DNA of 64,000 nt from Erinaceus europaeus (taxonomy: Eukaryota; Chordata; Mammalia; Eulipotyphla; Erinaceidae), in assembly GCF_950295315.1 (NCBI RefSeq), contig NC_080164.1:106973587-107037586 (forward strand), written 5' to 3'. Of this stretch, positions 19,880 through 30,333 are shown in pieces; the stretch's first letter is position 1; each line of letters begins with the position of its first letter. Below the pieces are notes generated by a model that was not told the origin of the DNA, made no database searches, and worked only from the letters and a program-made list of their open reading frames with translations. The translations under genes were made by a program, and so were the position numbers.

Positions 19880-21107
19880 TCCCTACCTGGGGTACCTTTT
19901 AAAGTGCTTTAGAGACAAGAAGTGGACTTTACCCTTTACCCATAGCCTTCTGGAGTAGTCCCATGTCCCATTTAATACAATTATGTTGTAGACTGCAGAC
20001 ATCATCATGACATAGCCCCTAGCCTTAGTAAAGAGTAAAGAAGATCAGCCAAAAATCAACCTCATATTACCTTAACTTGTATATTCATTCTATGGCTACA
20101 ATATATTCTCATTACTTAAAACTCTTTAAAAGATGTAAGTTCTCCTTGTTGATGTTTACTGTATAGTTTATGTCTTTAATACCTTTTATGTTAGATGCTA
20201 AGTTTCCATTGGAAATACAACATGTATATATGACTATAAAATCTGCATTTGAAAAGATATATGAACACACCGCAATGGTTCTAAAGATCTAAAACGCATT
20301 CTCTCACAGTTGAATCAAGGACTTGTTGATTTTAATTTTTTTGTCAATTAATATTGATTGATTTTGTAAACTTGGTGTACCAAATAACCTGACTCTGAAT
20401 GTTCATTCACCACATGATGGTGGCTATCATGGAGGGTCTGTTAGACTTTAAAGGCTTCTATTGTACCTTATCCCTAGCTCTGTGGGAGAGAAAGGAAAAA
20501 AAAACACCTATCTATTTCTCTTGTTACATTGACTGGTGATGCAAATACCCTCCTCACCTCTTCTAAGTAACTACTTAGGTTTTTCTTTACATACTGAGTA
20601 GAAAAACACCCATTATAAGAGATGATGGGAAGGTGATTGCCAAACTGGCCTGAGCAGTCCTTAATTTGTGCCAATTTGCCTTTCTCAATGGGTCTGAGCA
20701 GTTTGTGACTTTCCCCAGCCTTGAGACCGGAAATGAACAGAAAGAACCGGGGGAACACAGACACTGCTGCCTCACACCAGAACACATGTTCCCCAGGCAC
20801 TCATGTCTCCCATAACTATTGGGGAAGGAAATTGTTGCTTTCCTGGCTTACTCACATAATGCTAAGGACAGGTGTTTGTGAAAAATAACAGGGCTATCAA
20901 ATTTCCAGCTGGGAGCTCCTAAACATAAGCTTAGGGAAAGTTTTGAACTAAGTCCTATACTTGGTCTATTTTTTTTAAGGGAAAAAAGTTCCCATGCACA
21001 ATGAACTTATATTCAAATGCACTTTTATAACTATTAGTGCAGTTACTTTACTATAGAAGCCTTGGTCACCTCATTGTAACGAAGGGTTAGTTTTATAGTA
21101 CAATCAG
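19880..21107. other. repeat-free single-copy DNA
   Basis: About 1.2 kb without transposon signature. Minus frame 20474-20800 (108 codons) has no recognised domain and no splice or start support. Confidence 0.45.

Positions 21108-21184
<77 letters not shown>
21108..21184 (+). repeat. poly(A) then (TA)n microsatellite
   Basis: 17 A residues followed by about 30 TA units, directly before a C SINE. Confidence 0.96.
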
Positions 21185-21186
<2 letters not shown>

Positions 21187-21448
21187 GGGGGCCATGTGGT
21201 GGCAAGCCCAGTTAAGTGCACATAGTATTAAGTTCAAGGATCTGGGTTTGAACCCCTGGCTCCCTACCTGCAGGGGGGATACTTCACAAACTGAAGCAGA
21301 TTTGCAGGCGTCTGCCTTTCTCCCTCTTTATCCCCCCCCTTTCCCTTTCAGTTTCTCTCTGTTCTATCCTATAAAATGGAAAAAATGGCCACCAGGATCA
21401 GTGGATTCATAGTGCAGGCACCAAACGCCTGCAATATCCCTGGAGGCA
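21187..21448 (+). mobile_element. SINE family C
   Basis: GGGGCCATGTGGTGGCAAGC head, GGTTTGAACCCC box B, GTTCTATCCTATAAAATGG, ATGGCCACCAGGATCAGTGG and ATCCCTGGAGGC tail. Confidence 0.92.
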
Positions 21449-21523
21449 AATATATATATATATGTAAGAAATTGAAGTTACCATCTACTATTGCTAAGAT
21501 ATCAGTGTATCTATTATTGTTTT

Positions 21524-21726
21524 TCCCTCCTTCCTTCCTTCCTTCCTTCCTTCCTTCCTTCCTTTCTTTCTTTCTTTCTTCCTTTCTTTTATTTACTAAT
21601 GAGAATAATAGAAGGAGAGAGAGAAAGAACCAAACATTACTCTGAAACATGTACTACCGGGGATAGAACATAAGACCTGCTTGAGACTTCAGTGCTCTAT
21701 CCACTGCACCATCTCCTAGACCCCAC
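21524..21726 (-). mobile_element. SINE family D with (TTCC)n tail
   Basis: The tail position holds (TTCC)n/(TTTC)n (21525-21588), then TTTACTAATGAGAATAATAG, AAGAACCAAACATTACTC, GGATAGAACATAAGACC, CTCTATCCACTGCACC. A perfect 13-base duplication TCTATTATTGTTT at 21510-21522 and 21727-21739 encloses microsatellite and SINE together. Confidence 0.94.
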
Positions 21727-21739
21727 TCTATTATTGTTT

Positions 21740-22427
21740 ATTAATGTTAAGGTAAAAGATGTTGGCCTGTACCTATTAGTGATGGAAGGGAAAGAAATCC
21801 AGTCTAATTAACATTACCATAGAGAAAGAACTTTAGATGAAAAACAACTATTGATGTCAAGCATGGGGAGAGGAAACTGATTAGTATCCATATTGTTAAG
21901 CTAAAACCTTGGTCTCCTGAATATCTATTGGTGTTTGTAGAGAAGAAAACAGCAGGTGTAGAGGGCCAAAATTACATGGTTTAGAGAGAGAAAGAGAGGA
22001 GAGGGAAAGGTTTGAGTTCCTATCTCCTATTTCCTCATGGGCCAATGTTTTTTCTCTTTTAATAATGTCTTAGTTCTGGTTTTTCTTTTTCTTTTAATAA
22101 AGTTGCATTCTTGCTTTTTCTTACCAACAGTTGTGTGTTACTGATTTTTAACTTTTAAGATATGCCTTTTATGAACTGGGTTTCAGTAGGAACAGAACAT
22201 GCATAATGGTTTTGTTAGAGATTTGTTAGAGATTAAATGGACTTCAGCCCTCTGCCTGGCATGGCCTGTCTGGTGGTGTGAAATACTGCTAGAGGTTCTG
22301 GCACTGCCATCGTTTAAATCCACCTCCTAGGTCTGGCTGAGAAAAGGAGACACAGAAACTGCCCTGACTATGGTGGTGGTGGTGGTGGGGGGGGGTACTT
22401 AGCTTTGTTGTTGCTATAGCTGTGATT
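21740..22427. other. single-copy DNA with a short (GGT)n
   Basis: No transposon seen; (GGT)n then G8 at 22371-22396. Confidence 0.45.
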
Positions 22428-22521
22428 TGTTTGTTTGTCTCCACAGTTATCCCAGGGTTAATGCCTGCAGGACTTAACTGGCAGCCTTTTTTTTTTTCTT
22501 TAGATAAGTGAGGGAGGGAGG

Positions 22522-22554
<33 letters not shown>

Positions 22555-22707
22555 TCTAGAAGGAGAAACACTACAGCACTGCTCTGCCTTTTCTGACCCC
22601 CTCCCCTTTACAGATTCTCCCATGTGATTGCCCAAGGTTTGAACCCAGGTCCTCCCTCTTACGTGATAGCATGTGCAATCTACCAGGTGAGCCATCTGTT
22701 GGCCTCT
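22428..22707 (-). mobile_element. SINE family H with (GA)n
   Basis: GTCTCCACAGTTATCCCAGGG, AATGCCTGCAGGACTTAACTGG, a GGGAGGGAGAGAGA run (22509-22551), CACTACAGCACTGCTCTGCC, GTTTGAACCCAGGTCC, CTACCAGGTGAGCC. Confidence 0.78.
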
Positions 22708-23627
22708 CTTTCTATAGTTTCAGATTAGTGTGCATGACCATTCTCTCAAGAGGCAAGAGATAAGCAGCAGCAGTTTCGTGGTAAGCGTTGTGCTCTTTCT
22801 ACCTATTCCAAAATGACAGGTTCTCATCTGTTTTGAAATAAGAGCTTATAAACAAATTCTCTCAAATGCTACTTTGTATAATAGATCAGACTTTTAATCC
22901 TGGGATGGTTTCATATCCTTAAGATTCTTGCAAAGGGAAACATCATCAAGTACATATGCTAGTCAGTCGTTTTGCACTGCCAGACAGGTAAATTATGGTA
23001 CTTTTTGCTGTCCTTTTATTACTGTTGGTTGCGTTTTTTTAAATTTCCATCATGCTTCACGTTCTCGGATTCCTATTTCTCAGGACCCCCATTTTCTGTA
23101 GTGCTATTATTAATGTAGCGTGTTTATAGCGCTTGCTTAAAATAGATCATCTCTCCCAGGTAGCTTTCTGTACTCCAACAAATGCACTTACTCATTGAAT
23201 ATGAAAAATGTCCCTCTGGAACAAATGTGTAACTTACCCATCTCTTGTAGGAATTCCTGAGGGATTTGCTTATTACCTATAACGGCCTTGACAACATAGC
23301 TTGGAAATTATCTCCATACTTTGAAAAGCCGTCAGTCATTTAGACACTTTCTACTAGGCAACAAACTCCTCAAGAGAATCAGATTATTACAAGTGAAAAT
23401 ACTTGGGTTGTGGGTGGGTGTGTGTGGGGTAGGGGGGTATGGGGGAGTGTCTGTCAGTGCAAATGAAAACCCACTTTGCATTGGGGTTCCAGAGGCTTGA
23501 CCACAGGCAGGACTGAGTTCACTTTGCTGTTTGTCTGTTTGGGGAGGTGTTGGGAACCTTGCTCTTACAGTGAGCAAAATGGATTATGGGACCTGAACAT
23601 AATTAGCATAAAGCTGATGTCTGAAAA
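22708..23627. other. repeat-free single-copy DNA
   Basis: Over 900 bases without repeats. ACATAATTAGCATAAAGC at about 23598 has an octamer/homeodomain-like core. No gene seen. Confidence 0.45.
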
Positions 23628-23662
23628 CTCACCATAAGCCAATGCTGAGCAGTGTTCTTGAT
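23628..23662 (+). mobile_element. SINE family E, 3' fragment
   Basis: CACCATAAGCCAATGCTGAG.AGTGTTCT is the E 3' end; the head is missing. Confidence 0.6.
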
Positions 23663-23678
23663 TAAAAAGAAAATCCAC

Positions 23679-23830
23679 TGGGTGGGGGAAGCAGTACAGT
23701 GGTTATGAAAAAATCGTCTTGTGCCTGAGGCTCCAAAGTCCCTGATTCAACCCCCTGCACCACCATAAGCCAAAGCTGAGAAGTACTGTGATCTATCTTG
23801 TCAAAGTAAAACAGATAAAATATATTTTAA
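23679..23830 (+). mobile_element. SINE family E, full length
   Basis: GGTGGGGGAAGCAGTACAGTGG, TTGTGCCTGAGGCTCCAAAG, GATTCAACCCCCTGC, ACCATAAGCCAAAGCTGAG, followed by AAAACAGATAAAATATA. Confidence 0.85.
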
Positions 23831-24012
23831 CAGGTCCATTAAAATAGATGTATATTTATGTTTATATATATGATACATGTACCAGGCATATCTTTGAATG
23901 TGAATTTAATTAAATATACATATGTATATGTGGTAAAATGTGGGTTTAAATATTTATTTTAGAGCAAATTATTTTTTAAAACTTTATTACCAGTTTAAGA
24001 AAGTTTATATAA

Positions 24013-24251
24013 GGGGTAGGGTGGTGGTGCACCTGGTTAAGTGCACATGTTGCAATGCACAAGGACCCAGGTTCAAGCCCCTGGTCCCCACCAGCAGGAA
24101 AAAAGCTTTACAAGTGATAAAGCAGTGCTGTAGGTGTCTCTCTTGTCTCTTTCTCCCTCTCTATCACCTTCTCTCTCAATTGCTGGCTGTCTCTATCCAA
24201 TAACTAAATAAAGATAATACTTAAAAAATAAATAAACTAAATCTTTAAGAT
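24013..24251 (+). mobile_element. SINE family A, full length
   Basis: GGGGTAGGGTGGTGGTGCACC head, box B GGTTCAAGCCCC, TCTCAATTGCTGGCTGTC, CCAATAACTAAATAAAG. Duplications GAAAGTTTATATAA (23999-24012) and GAAGGTTTATATAA (24252-24265). Confidence 0.94.
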
Positions 24252-24319
24252 GAAGGTTTATATAATATGAAGCCATTTGTTTAATGATACTTACATGCTA
24301 ATTCTAATTGAACAAGATT

Positions 24320-24780
24320 CATACTACCGCTCCATTCACAGCAGCCTAAGCATGAAAGCAGCCTAAATGACCACCGCCAGATGACAGACTGAAATAGTTA
24401 TGAGATAGTCCTTGTAAGAAAAATAGTAACAGTCTCCAATATGTGAAGAAAATAAACTAGAAGAAAAAACAGAGGTTGTGAGATATATGTGTAATGGAAT
24501 AGCACTCTGTAGCTTAAAATGATAGTGTTATTCAGGACACAATGGATGGAAACAGAGGTGACTATGTCAAGTCAAGTAAATAAAGTGATGACAACAACTC
24601 AGTGGTTTCACAACTATGTGAAATGCAGATAAATAAATGAACTTGCAGAAAAATAGTAGCCAATCTGGTAGTCCTGGGCTTTGTGAACTCTGGTGGATGC
24701 TGGGAGGAATGATAGAAACTGGCACTTTGTGGTGTGGTATGCTGATGTTTTATAACTGAAAATTAAGACTTGGCTGTTTT
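24320..24780 (+). mobile_element. old L1, ORF2 3' end and 3' UTR
   Basis: CATTCACAGCAGCCTAAGCATG, AATGGAATAGCACTCTGTAGC, GGACACAATGGATGGAAAC and AAGTAAATAAAGTGATGA are the conserved C-terminal coding words of mammalian L1 ORF2, here with many substitutions and stops. Older than the L1 at 46876. Confidence 0.75.
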
Positions 24781-24822
24781 CATTCTTTCTTTTTCTTTTC
24801 TTTCTTTCTTTTTTTTTTTTTC

Positions 24823-25236
24823 ACTTGAATATTATAGAGGTTAACTAGGGCACAGTGGCAAAACATTAGTAAAACCTTTGGGGAGAGGAATTCCAAACAC
24901 TGGTAGGTACAGTTTTTATTGTTTTCTCTTTTGATTAAATATCACAGAAGTATATAGAACACTCTGAATATGCCATGGTCACCACCCAAGAATCATCTGA
25001 ATTCAGGGACACCTCTGTAAGTCTCTCTTCTGAACTTCCTTGAGTGATGGACTGTCTCTGGGACACAGATACCAGGCCACAGGTCTGCATGCTAACAGTT
25101 ATTGTGACCACACTTTTGGGGGTGAAGTCAAGACTTACAGAGGAAACCCTAGAAACACTGCAGATTCGCTTGTTCTCCAATACTTATACAGACTCTGAGC
25201 ATCTTGTTCATGATACTAAGAAGTGGGGAATTGTTG
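24823..25236. other. single-copy DNA, no gene seen
   Basis: Preceded by a T-rich run (24781-24822). No coding or repeat signature. Confidence 0.4.
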
Positions 25237-25763
25237 TGATGTAGTATACCGGCCAACGATAGGATGTTGGACATAGCACATAGCCTGGCAACAGAACATA
25301 CTACACAAATGCACAATGGATTGTGCGTAGATCAAATGGACTTAAGCAAAGGTAAGCAGAAGTCCAGCCCTTTTGGCCCCTGCTTCTTCTCCTGCTCAGA
25401 CATATCTCTGCTGAAGGTCCTCGAGGTGCCCACCATGGCTGCCTCTCCTGGCAACTGAACACATGTGAGTCAGCTAGCCGGTAAACTCTTAGACTCCTTT
25501 AGAGCCATATAAATAACCTATACCTCTGCCGACAACTGTTTATCTCATGGGGATGAACTTTTGGTAACTAATTCACAGGCTTATGAGACTTAACTTATTT
25601 GCCCCTGCCTATAACTGCTTATTTTGCCATACCTAAAATATACATCCCATAATACTGTACAACCTAATAGAGCTTTGATTGTTTGAACCCGTTCCCAGCC
25701 ACTCCACATAAAGCTGAGTCCTTTATTATACACCACAGCCAAGTCTCAATTTTAATTACAACA
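25237..25763 (+). mobile_element. probable solo LTR of an endogenous retrovirus
   Basis: A 0.5-kb block with LTR architecture: TG start (TGATGTAG at 25237; TGTAGTATACC at 25240 is an alternative), TATAAATA at 25508-25515, a CATAAA poly(A)-like signal at 25707-25712 followed by a short GT/CT-rich stretch, and a CA end at 25763 (ATTACAACA). Neither a primer-binding site follows nor a purine tract precedes it, so a solo LTR is likely. No clear target duplication was found and the family is unassigned; strand follows from TATA and the poly(A) order. Confidence 0.55.
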
Positions 25764-25869
25764 GTGGTGTCTTATATACCCACATATGCAGGTGTAAAGC
25801 TAGATCCACATAATATTGCAAACCACTAGCAATTTTTTAAAAATCATTTTAATAGTGTGTTTTTGTTAA

Positions 25870-26015
25870 GGTAGAATGATATTTTGGAAGCATCCAAGAC
25901 CTGGAGATTTGAAGTCTTTGTGTGTCTGAGACTCAGAGGCTCCAGGTTCAGTCCCAGGCTTCTCCACATGCTGGATCTGAATGGAGTAGCACTCTGGTCA
26001 TGAAAATCTCTCTCT
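25870..26015 (+). mobile_element. degenerate tRNA-derived SINE (E/D-like)
   Basis: GACTCAGAGGCTCCAGGTTCAGTCCC and GCTGGATCTGAATGGAGTAGC resemble a tRNA-like head with box B. Too eroded to assign. Confidence 0.45.
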
Positions 26016-26083
26016 CATGAAAATCCATAAATTCATCTCCTTTAAAATAAATAATCTAGCCATTTTTAAGAAATGAAATTTTA

Positions 26084-26277
26084 AGGGTCTGGCTATGGCC
26101 CACCAGTTGAGTGCATACATTACCATGCACAAGGACCCTGGGTTTAAGCCCCCCAGTCCCCACCTGCAGGGGAGAAGCTTTACAAGTAGCGAAGCAGTGC
26201 TACATATATCTCTTTCTCTATCTCTATTTCCTCTTCTCTGAATTTCCTTCTGTCCTATTAAATAAATAAAAAATTTA
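26084..26277 (+). mobile_element. SINE family A
   Basis: GGGTCTGGCTATGGCCCACC head, box B GGTTTAAGCCCC, GAGAAGCTTTACAAGTAGCG, CTATTAAATAAATAAAA. Confidence 0.88.
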
Positions 26278-26310
26278 AAATTCATTTTGAAAAATAAGAA
26301 GAACTTTCCA

Positions 26311-26370
26311 GGGCTTGGGCAGTAGCACAGTGGATAAAGTGTTGGACTCTCAAGCATGAAGTCCTGGGAC
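26311..26370 (+). mobile_element. SINE family D, 5' half
   Basis: GGGCAGTAGCACAGTGGATAAAG.GTTGGACTCTCAAGC.GAAGTCCTGGG, cut off where the next A copy begins. Confidence 0.8.
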
Positions 26371-26547
26371 TAGGAGGTGATACACCTGGTAGAGTGCACA
26401 TTATTACTTACAAGGACCTGGGTTCAAGCCCTGGTACTCACTCGCTGGAGAGATGTTTCATAAGCAGTGAAGAAATGATGCAAGTGTGTCTGTCTCTCTA
26501 TTCTCCTTCCCTCTAAATAGCTTTCTGTCTCTATTTTAAAAACTAAA
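26371..26547 (+). mobile_element. SINE family A
   Basis: TAGGAGGTGATACACCTGG head, box B GGTTCAAGCCC, ATGTTTCATAAGCAGTGAAG; more diverged than the copy that follows it. Confidence 0.85.
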
Positions 26548-26548
26548 G

Positions 26549-26755
26549 GGGGGGCCAGGTGATGGCACATCTGGTTGAATGCACATGCTACAATGCACAA
26601 GGACCCATGTTGGGTTCAAGCCCCCAGTCTCTACCTGTAGGGGAAAAGCTTTGCGAGTGGTGAAGCAGGTTTGTAGGTACCTCTCTGTCTCTCTCCCTCT
26701 CTGTCACCCCTTCCCTCTCTATTTCTGGCTGACTCTATTCGATAAATAAATAAAG
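26549..26755 (+). mobile_element. SINE family A
   Basis: GGGGCCAGGTGATGGCACATC head, a 6-base duplication at box B (GGGTTCAAGCC after ATGTTG), TATTTCTGGCTGACTC, GATAAATAAATAAAG. Third member of a four-SINE run. Confidence 0.92.
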
Positions 26756-26756
26756 G

Positions 26757-26930
26757 TAAGTGGTCTGGGAGGTAGTACAGTGGAAAAGCATCAAAGTCTC
26801 AGGCTTGAGATCCTGAGTGTGAGGTCCTGAGTTCAATCCCTGACAGCACATGTACCAGAGTAATAGCTGGTTCTTTCTCTCTCCTGCTATCATACTTGAT
26901 GAATAAACAAATAAAAATTTTAAAATAGAT
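26757..26930 (+). mobile_element. SINE family D
   Basis: GGTCTGGGAGGTAGTACAGTGG head, then GAGATCCTGAGTGT duplicated as GAGGTCCTGAGTTC, GACAGCACATGTACCAGAG, GGTTCTTTCTCTC and an A/T-rich tail. Confidence 0.88.
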
Positions 26931-27575
26931 AAGTAAATAAATAAAGATAATAATTTTTTTTTCAGAAAGGATGGAAAGGAATGGTGATGGAGTGAACTTG
27001 TTGTGCAGACACTGAGACCAAGGAGAGTACAGAGATTTTTGAGTCTTCTCAGTGTGTTGTACTGAGAATTCAGATGAACGTTTCCAGGTAGAGTTAGTTG
27101 AACACATAATGAGAATGTCTCTGCTATGGCTTATTAGAAATCAGGAGGTTTATATTAAAGCTACCTGGCATGCTTTCATTAAGTCAGTGAATATGGATAT
27201 CAATATTACTGCAACTACAGTATTAGAATTGATGTTTGGTCTCGTCTTGAAGGTAATGATTCAATTAAGTCAAGTTTTCCGCTCCCTCCTATTGAATAAG
27301 AAGCAAACAGCCTGGCTTTCCCTTTGTTGTGGAAACCTCCTTGGTATGCTGTTTTCCTGTCATTTATATAAATAAGCAGTTGAAATTAGGTAAACAGTCT
27401 CCTCATTAAGTTGTTGTATTTTATCAACAAACTAATAATTAAGGCAGAAATCTTGAGAATGACTAGTGTGGGGGTGGTGGTTGAAAAAGAGAAAAAGGTT
27501 CAATCACCAGAAGATACAAGCTTTGCCGATGCCTACTGTTTTCATATATCTAAAAGCCACAATCAAGAGAATCTA
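26931..27575. other. single-copy DNA, no gene seen
   Basis: A 107-codon plus frame at 27052-27375 is the longest non-repeat open frame nearby. It has no motif I know and no start or splice context, so I do not call it. Confidence 0.4.
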
Positions 27576-27748
27576 GGGGGCCAAGTGGTGGCACAATTCA
27601 TCCGATGTACTCATCGCCATATTTAGGTCTCCACCTCTAGGGGAAAACTTCTTGAGTGGTGAATCAGGTCTGCACTTGTTTCTCTTTCTTTCTGTCTTCC
27701 CTTCCATCCACATCTCTCTCTGTCAAATTAAAAAGAAAAAAAGAAAGA
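27576..27748 (+). mobile_element. SINE family A/C, decayed
   Basis: GGGGGCCAAGTGGTGGCAC head with a damaged box B region, GTGAATCAGGTCTGCAC, CTCTGTCAAATTAAAAAG. Confidence 0.75.
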
Positions 27749-27753
27749 AATTA

Positions 27754-28035
27754 GGGGGCTTGGTGGTAGTGCACCTGGTTAAGCGCACATAGTACTAAGC
27801 TGAAGGACCTGCACAAGGATTTGGGTTTGAACCCCAGATTCCCCACCTGCAGAAGGGATGTTTCACAAGTGGTGAAGCAGGTCCATAGATGTCTCTCTTT
27901 CTCTCTTCCTCTCTATCTTCCCCTCCCCTCTCAGTTTATGTCCTATCCAATTAAATGGAAGACATGGCCATCAGGAGCAGTGGGTTCATAGTGCCAGCAC
28001 TGAGTCACAACAATATCCCTGGAGATTTAAAAAAT
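27754..28035 (+). mobile_element. SINE family C, full length
   Basis: GGGGCTTGGTGGTAGTGCACC head, box B GGTTTGAACCCC, TCCTATCCAATTAAATGG, ATGGCCATCAGGAGCAGTGG, ATATCCCTGGAG tail. Confidence 0.92.
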
Positions 28036-28076
28036 ATATATCCATTTGTAGAAGCTACCTGGCTACATGTACTTTA

Positions 28077-28102
28077 AGTGTGTGTGTGAGTGTGTGTGTG
28101 TA
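28077..28102 (+). repeat. (TG)n microsatellite
   Basis: Twelve TG units with one AG interruption. Confidence 0.9.
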
Positions 28103-28309
28103 TACAAATATTTATATATGTAAAATATATTTACGTGTGCTTGTAAAGAGGATCTCAGCTGCCTTTCAGCTAACTAATTTATCATTTGTTAGGATCATGA
28201 AGACCTGGCAGTGCTTTGATAATCCAGCTGCTGTCTTGTCCTCTTCTTTTTATTAATGATTTTGAGACATCTTTTTTAATATTCTTTTTTAAATTTTCTA
28301 AAAATTTTA

Positions 28310-28452
28310 TAATGTATTTATTTTTTACCAGAGCACTGCTCAGCTCTGGCTTATGGTGGTGCTAGGGGAGGAGGGGGAATTGAACCTGAGACTTTAGAGC
28401 CTCAGGCATGAGCTTCTCTTTGCATAACCATTATGCTATCTACCCTTGCCCT
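28310..28452 (-). mobile_element. SINE family E
   Basis: ACCAGAGCACTGCTCAGCTC, GGAATTGAACCTGAGAC, GCCTCAGGCATGAGC, CATAACCATTATGCTATC. Confidence 0.92.
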
Positions 28453-29119
28453 AGACTTATCTTTAGCTCTGATGCTGCATCACTAAACACTTCTCAGTTT
28501 TATCCCAAAACTGTCTAGTGCCTTTGCTATTGTGCCCTATTACAACACAGGCACTGGAAATTGGGTTATAGCAACAGTAGGCATTGCTATGTGTCTGCGG
28601 CAAGTTGATCAGGTTTGGAGTCCCCCACACTCCCCAACCAAGACTGTGCCATGCTACAGTAAGATTTCTTAGTAAAAAGTCTATGGAAGCCATGTTATTT
28701 GGACAATGGAGCATTTGACATCAGAGACAGTGCCCTCACTTCCAGTTTTCCATTCAGCCAAGCACTGATAAAACACTGGTTACCTGGAGGAATAAGTAGG
28801 AATCGAGTGATGGCAGGACAATTTAAACCCATTTCACAAAAGCGGATGCTGGCAGGGCACAGGCTCCTGCCTTGGACTCTCAACTTGCCCAAATTAGGGT
28901 CATCTATAGCTTGAGTTCCTTTCAGTGCCAGCTCGCTCACATATTAATAAGCCTGATTAAAAGCTAAGCTATTAACTGTTCCCACACGATTCATTTATGC
29001 ACAATGACATGGGGGCAGTGCTCACTTCTCTCTCCTGAAGGGCACAAAGGAACCAGAGGCAAGCTGATGTCTGTGACTTCACAAAGATCTTTGGAAAACA
29101 TGTGCCTTGTGCTTGCTTG
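28453..29119. other. single-copy DNA, no gene seen
   Basis: No transposon signature. Short frames on both strands are unsupported. Confidence 0.45.
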
Positions 29120-29126
29120 CTTTCTC

Positions 29127-29187
<61 letters not shown>

Positions 29188-29256
29188 TTTTCTCTCTTCT
29201 CTTCTCTTCTCTTCTCTTCTCTTCTCTTCTCTTCTCTTCTCTTCTCTTCTCTTCTC
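29120..29256 (+). repeat. (TTTC)n then (TTCTC)n microsatellite
   Basis: About 16 TTTC units (to 29184) then about 12 TTCTC units, ending exactly at the tail of the next C copy, so probably a SINE tail expansion. Confidence 0.95.
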
Positions 29257-29513
29257 GCCTCCAGGGTTATCGCTTGGGCTCAGTGCCAACACTGAATCCA
29301 CTGCTCCTGGTGGTCATTTTTTCCATTTTATTGGATAGGATAGAGAGAAATTGAGGAGAAGGAGATAGAGAGTGCGAGAGATAGACAACTGGAGACCTGC
29401 TTTACTGCTTGTGAAGCGACACCCTTACAGTTGGGAAGCCAGAGGCTAGAACCTGGATCCTTGCATGGGTCCTTGTCCTATGTGTGCTTAACAGGGTGCA
29501 TCAATGCCCAACC
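29257..29513 (-). mobile_element. SINE family C
   Basis: GCCTCCAGGGTTATCGCTTGG tail, CCATTTTATTGGATAGG, CTTGTGAAGCGACACCC, GCATCAATGCCCAACCCC head end. Confidence 0.92.
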
Positions 29514-29544
29514 CCTTTCTCTTTTTCTTTTTTCAACTTTGGTA

Positions 29545-29705
29545 TCAGCTTATGGAGAGGGTGGTGGTTTACAGGACTGTTGTTGTCAGGAGGGTATATT
29601 TTCACATCTCCCCAGGACAGGTGTCAGTTTATTATATCCTCCACTAAACTGTCATCCTTTTGCACCCCAGGGAATTAGGCTCCCAACTCTCCCCCTAGTC
29701 CCCAT
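29545..29705 (-). mobile_element. L1 3' end, older subfamily
   Basis: On the minus strand it reads ACTGACACCTGTCCTGGGGAG and TGACAACAACAGTCCTGTAAA, sharing word order with the plus copy at 58375-58440 (GACACCTTTCTTGGGGAG, TTGACAACAACAGTTGCC). Confidence 0.6.
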
Positions 29706-29769
29706 GTGAGACCCCAATCTGCCCTAATAAACCACAGTCCATGAAGGACTCATTCTGCCTTCCCCATGA

Positions 29770-29900
29770 CACATGGGTGGAAATGAAAAGAATCAAGTTG
29801 AATGAAGTAAGCCAGAAAGAAAACAGTGAATAGTGGATGATCTCACTCTGCAAAGGTGGGATCTGAAAAGCAAAGCCAAGGACAGTCCGTCTCCTTATAG
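29770..29900 (+). mobile_element. L1 ORF2 C-terminal fragment
   Basis: ATGGGTGGAAATGAAAAGAATCAAGTTGAATGAAGTAAGCCAGAAAG, GGATGATCTCACTCT: the ORF2 end words that appear on the minus strand at 47150-47230. Opposite orientation to the L1 end on its left. Confidence 0.65.
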
Positions 29901-30125
29901 ATGCTTATCTCCTCTAATGGGCCAGAAAAAGCTACACATTTGAAGGGATGAAAGATGCCTTCACTTCTCAAACTGACAGAACACTGCTTTGAATGTGAGT
30001 GCTTACATTATTTTTTTTCTTTGAAAATAGTAAGTAAAAGATAGGATTCTTCAGAGTTAATCAATGTGGCACAAATCTTTTAAATGGTTTAGGTAATCAC
30101 AAATAAGATTTTGTATATTTTCAAA

Positions 30126-30333
30126 TTTTTAAAATTTTAGATATTTACTAATAGAGACAAAGAGAAATTGAGAGGGGTGGCAGAGGTAGAAAGGGAGAGA
30201 GATAAAGAGACATCTGTAGCACTGCTTCACCTTTTGTAAAGCCTTTCCCCTGCAAGTGTGAACCAGCGCCTTGAACCTGGGTCTTTGTACACTATCTTGT
30301 TTGCACTTTACCAGGTGCACCACTACCTGGACC
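30126..30333 (-). mobile_element. SINE family A
   Basis: ACTAATAGAGACAAAGAG, CCTGCAAGTGTGAACCAGC, CTTGAACCTGGGTC, CCAGGTGCACCACTACC. Confidence 0.9.

Noticed and set aside
27052..27375. 107-codon plus frame in non-repeat DNA
   Set aside because: No recognisable domain or codon pattern; consistent with chance in AT-rich DNA.
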